Shown one piece after another: positions 62,365-64,000 of a stretch of DNA of 64,000 nt. The DNA lies in assembly GCA_934654775.1 (NCBI GenBank), contig CAKUGR010000009.1, positions 1 to 64,000 of the forward strand, given 5' to 3'. Numbering within the stretch: the stretch's first letter is position 1; every line of letters starts with the position of its first letter. Below the pieces are notes generated by a model. That model saw only the letters and a program-made list of their open reading frames with translations, made no database searches and was not told the DNA's origin. The DNA is from an uncultured Collinsella sp. (lineage in GTDB: Bacteria; Actinomycetota; Coriobacteriia; Coriobacteriales; Coriobacteriaceae). A program made the position numbers and the translations under genes.

Positions 62365-64000
62365 ACGGCCTCCCCTTCACCGCTTCCGGTGGGCGCGATG
62401 CGCTGCAGCAGGGCCACAACGTCCTCGCTGCCGACGGGTTCCACCGTAATGTGCTTGGCGGCCATGCGTTTGCAAATAACGGGCAGGTCGGCCTCGGTCG
62501 CCTGACGCATGAGCAGGTAAAGTGTGTCTCCATCGACCAGGCCCGCAGCGTCACTCTCGCGAATCGCCGACCCAATAGCGCCGACCAGCTCGCCAACAGG
62601 CTCCATGCCCGGCACCACGCGCAAGAGCAAGAAACTCCCCATCTTATTGTCCGCAAGCGCCTGCTCGGCGGCGAGTTCCTGGCCAAAGGCGTCGTGGTTG
62701 AGCACGCACGTGCCGGCAACGCAGCGCTTATCCTGCGCCACTGCCTCGTAATCGAAGGCGCGTCCCAACGCGCTTTCCACCAGGCCGCACAGGATGCGGA
62801 ACAGGTTTTGGTAGTACAGGGTCATTTGGCTTTCGGCCACGTGACGCACAAAGATCAATACGGCTGGGGCTCCATCGCGCTCGATCGCATAGCCAAACAT
62901 CGGAAGCCCCGACGTCAGCGCGCGGTTCACCCACAAACCCGAGATCGCACCTTGGAGCACGGACGCAAGGTCATCGAGCGAGAGCGAGCGCGGCACATTG
63001 TTGGAAATCGCCGGGCTCGCCGCTACCAGCCGCGCAAATGCCCCGCCCGAAACATGGTAGATTGTCACCGAATCGTTCTCGAGAATCTCACCCAGCAGCT
63101 CGCAGCACTTGCGGTATATATCACGCGGGTTGAGTACGTCGAGTTCCTGCGTCACGGCAAAGATTTTGCCAAAGCTGTCGTGGCGCCCCACAATCTGTCG
63201 CTTGTAGGCGCGTTTGTCCTCGATTGCGTCGTGATAGAGCCGCGTTAGAAACGTGTTGCGGTTTCGCACAAGCTCGTTCTCGTCACGCTCCGCCTTAATG
63301 GCCTCGCTGTTGCGCAGCTGCACATAGCCGCACACGGCGCCCACCACAAAGTACGCGATAAACGGCAGCCAGTTGGAAGGCTCATAGAACAAGCCTTGGA
63401 AAGTGTATCCGTACAGGGCAAAATAACTCACCGCCAGACCAATCGACGCCAACAGCGCGGCGACCAGGCCAAAGTCGAGACCGTAGAGCGTGCCAATCAG
63501 GACCACATAGAGCAGACGGTAATCGAGCACGTTGAGCTGGGCCGATTGGGAGAACAGATGCTCCAGCACCTCGAACAGCACCCATGCGACGCCCGTCTCC
63601 AGGCACTTAATGGGCAGCGTGCGCAGCTGAATGCGATCGATGGCCGCACGCAAGGGATTGGCCTTTTTGGTACGGGTGTTAGCCCAGCGGGCGTGGATGG
63701 TCGAAAGGTCGCGCAGCAGGTCGTAGCGCTGGAACCAGCCATAGCGCTTGCGAATGACATCGCCTGAGGGCAACGCATAGCCGATCGACTCGCCATAGGC
63801 AACGGATAGCCCGGGGAACAGACCCTGGAGTGCTTCGCCCAAGTCACCCGCCGTGCGATGGAAAGCATCTGCCACGTCGAGCGTCTCAAAGGTGGCGTCC
63901 CAGCTATCGAAGATGCGATGTACCAGCACCGCAAGCTCCTCCGCACACAACAGGGGAAGCGGCGCGTCCACGGCCCCTTGGAGTGCTACCGATCCGGTCG
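62361..64000 (-). CDS. pelD: Epimerase-PelD fusion, truncated by the window edge
   Basis: The frame is open to the right edge, so the N-terminus is outside the window. Residue numbers here count from the GTG at 63971. Residues 1-100 look like the end of an NAD-dependent sugar epimerase, with LPSGDVIRKRYGWFQRYDLL near 68-86. PelD follows: about three membrane helices (125-145, 152-190, 202-218), a coiled coil, a GAF domain (about 270-400) and a degenerate GGDEF domain (415-530). In the last, R471-E-S-D474 lies five residues before DGDTL, which occupies the GGDEF position: the spacing of a c-di-GMP I-site. A role as c-di-GMP receptor for Pel synthesis follows from PelD homology. The fusion is supported by the continuous frame. 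Confidence 0.8.
   Translation of the reverse strand, partial: TGSVALQGAVDAPLPLLCAEELAVLVHRIFDSWDATFETLDVADAFHRTAGDLGEALQGLFPGLSVAYGESIGYALPSGDVIRKRYGWFQRYDLLRDLSTIHARWANTRTKKANPLRAAIDRIQLRTLPIKCLETGVAWVLFEVLEHLFSQSAQLNVLDYRLLYVVLIGTLYGLDFGLVAALLASIGLAVSYFALYGYTFQGLFYEPSNWLPFIAYFVVGAVCGYVQLRNSEAIKAERDENELVRNRNTFLTRLYHDAIEDKRAYKRQIVGRHDSFGKIFAVTQELDVLNPRDIYRKCCELLGEILENDSVTIYHVSGGAFARLVAASPAISNNVPRSLSLDDLASVLQGAISGLWVNRALTSGLPMFGYAIERDGAPAVLIFVRHVAESQMTLYYQNLFRILCGLVESALGRAFDYEAVAQDKRCVAGTCVLNHDAFGQELAAEQALADNKMGSFLLLRVVPGMEPVGELVGAIGSAIRESDAAGLVDGDTLYLLMRQATEADLPVICKRMAAKHITVEPVGSEDVVALLQRIAPTGSGEGEAV

Noticed and set aside
1..64000. CRISPR array, prophage, insertion sequence with transposase, or rRNA operon
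   Set aside because: No regularly spaced direct repeats, phage structural genes, transposase motifs or rRNA sequence were seen while reading both strands.

Overview
The window looks like chromosomal DNA of a high-GC Coriobacteriia gut anaerobe, most likely a Collinsella-type organism. The reasons are the base composition, the actinobacterial gene order (rsmD-coaD-sepIVA-yceD-rpmF, and smc-ftsY-ffh directly downstream of rnc), a T-box leader in front of ileS, and several families of small palindromic repeats. The genus assignment is inference from gene content; no rRNA is present. Almost every gene lies on the minus strand, so operons read from high to low coordinates.

Layout. 1-9.4 kb: rarA, dgt, a small prepilin peptidase, a membrane glycosyltransferase, lspA-rluD, and ileS with its T-box leader (about 9408-9760). 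9.9-18 kb: an iron-type dehydrogenase, a DUF523 protein, ftsH, a cobalamin adenosyltransferase, a MATE transporter, a TrmH-type methyltransferase and thyA-folA. 18.2-19 kb: a plus-strand DUF134/NifX-like fusion with a His/Cys-rich tail and a paired palindromic operator. 19-34 kb: a long housekeeping operon, asp23-fakA-recG-rsmD-coaD-sepIVA-yceD-rpmF-plsX-acpP-rnc-smc-ftsY-ffh. 34.1-34.3 kb: two tandem tRNA-Asn genes. 34.5-46 kb: a second information-processing operon, rimP-nusA-infB-rbfA-nrnA-truB-ribF-dnaG-rpoD, with an attenuator-like hairpin in its leader. 46.4-53.2 kb: a lipoprotein, leuS with a 29-bp palindrome in its leader, guaB, a ModE/LysR-like helix-turn-helix protein and a degenerate PLP-fold protein.

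53.4 kb to the right edge holds the most unusual locus. Eight overlapping or abutting genes encode a Gram-positive-type Pel exopolysaccharide machine: an epimerase-PelD fusion with a c-di-GMP I-site, PelE, a PelA-like deacetylase, the glycosyltransferase PelF and the transporter PelG. They are followed without a break by a CotH-kinase lipoprotein, a VTC-domain protein and a DUF4956 membrane protein. The coupling suggests that all eight act together in making, exporting or modifying a cell-surface polymer.

Non-coding highlights. A structured element of about 140 nt with compensatory base changes occurs twice (about 6462-6609 and 53254-53397), each time just past the stop codon of a minus-strand gene. 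There are at least four families of palindromic or MITE-like repeats. I saw no CRISPR array, transposase, prophage or rRNA operon.
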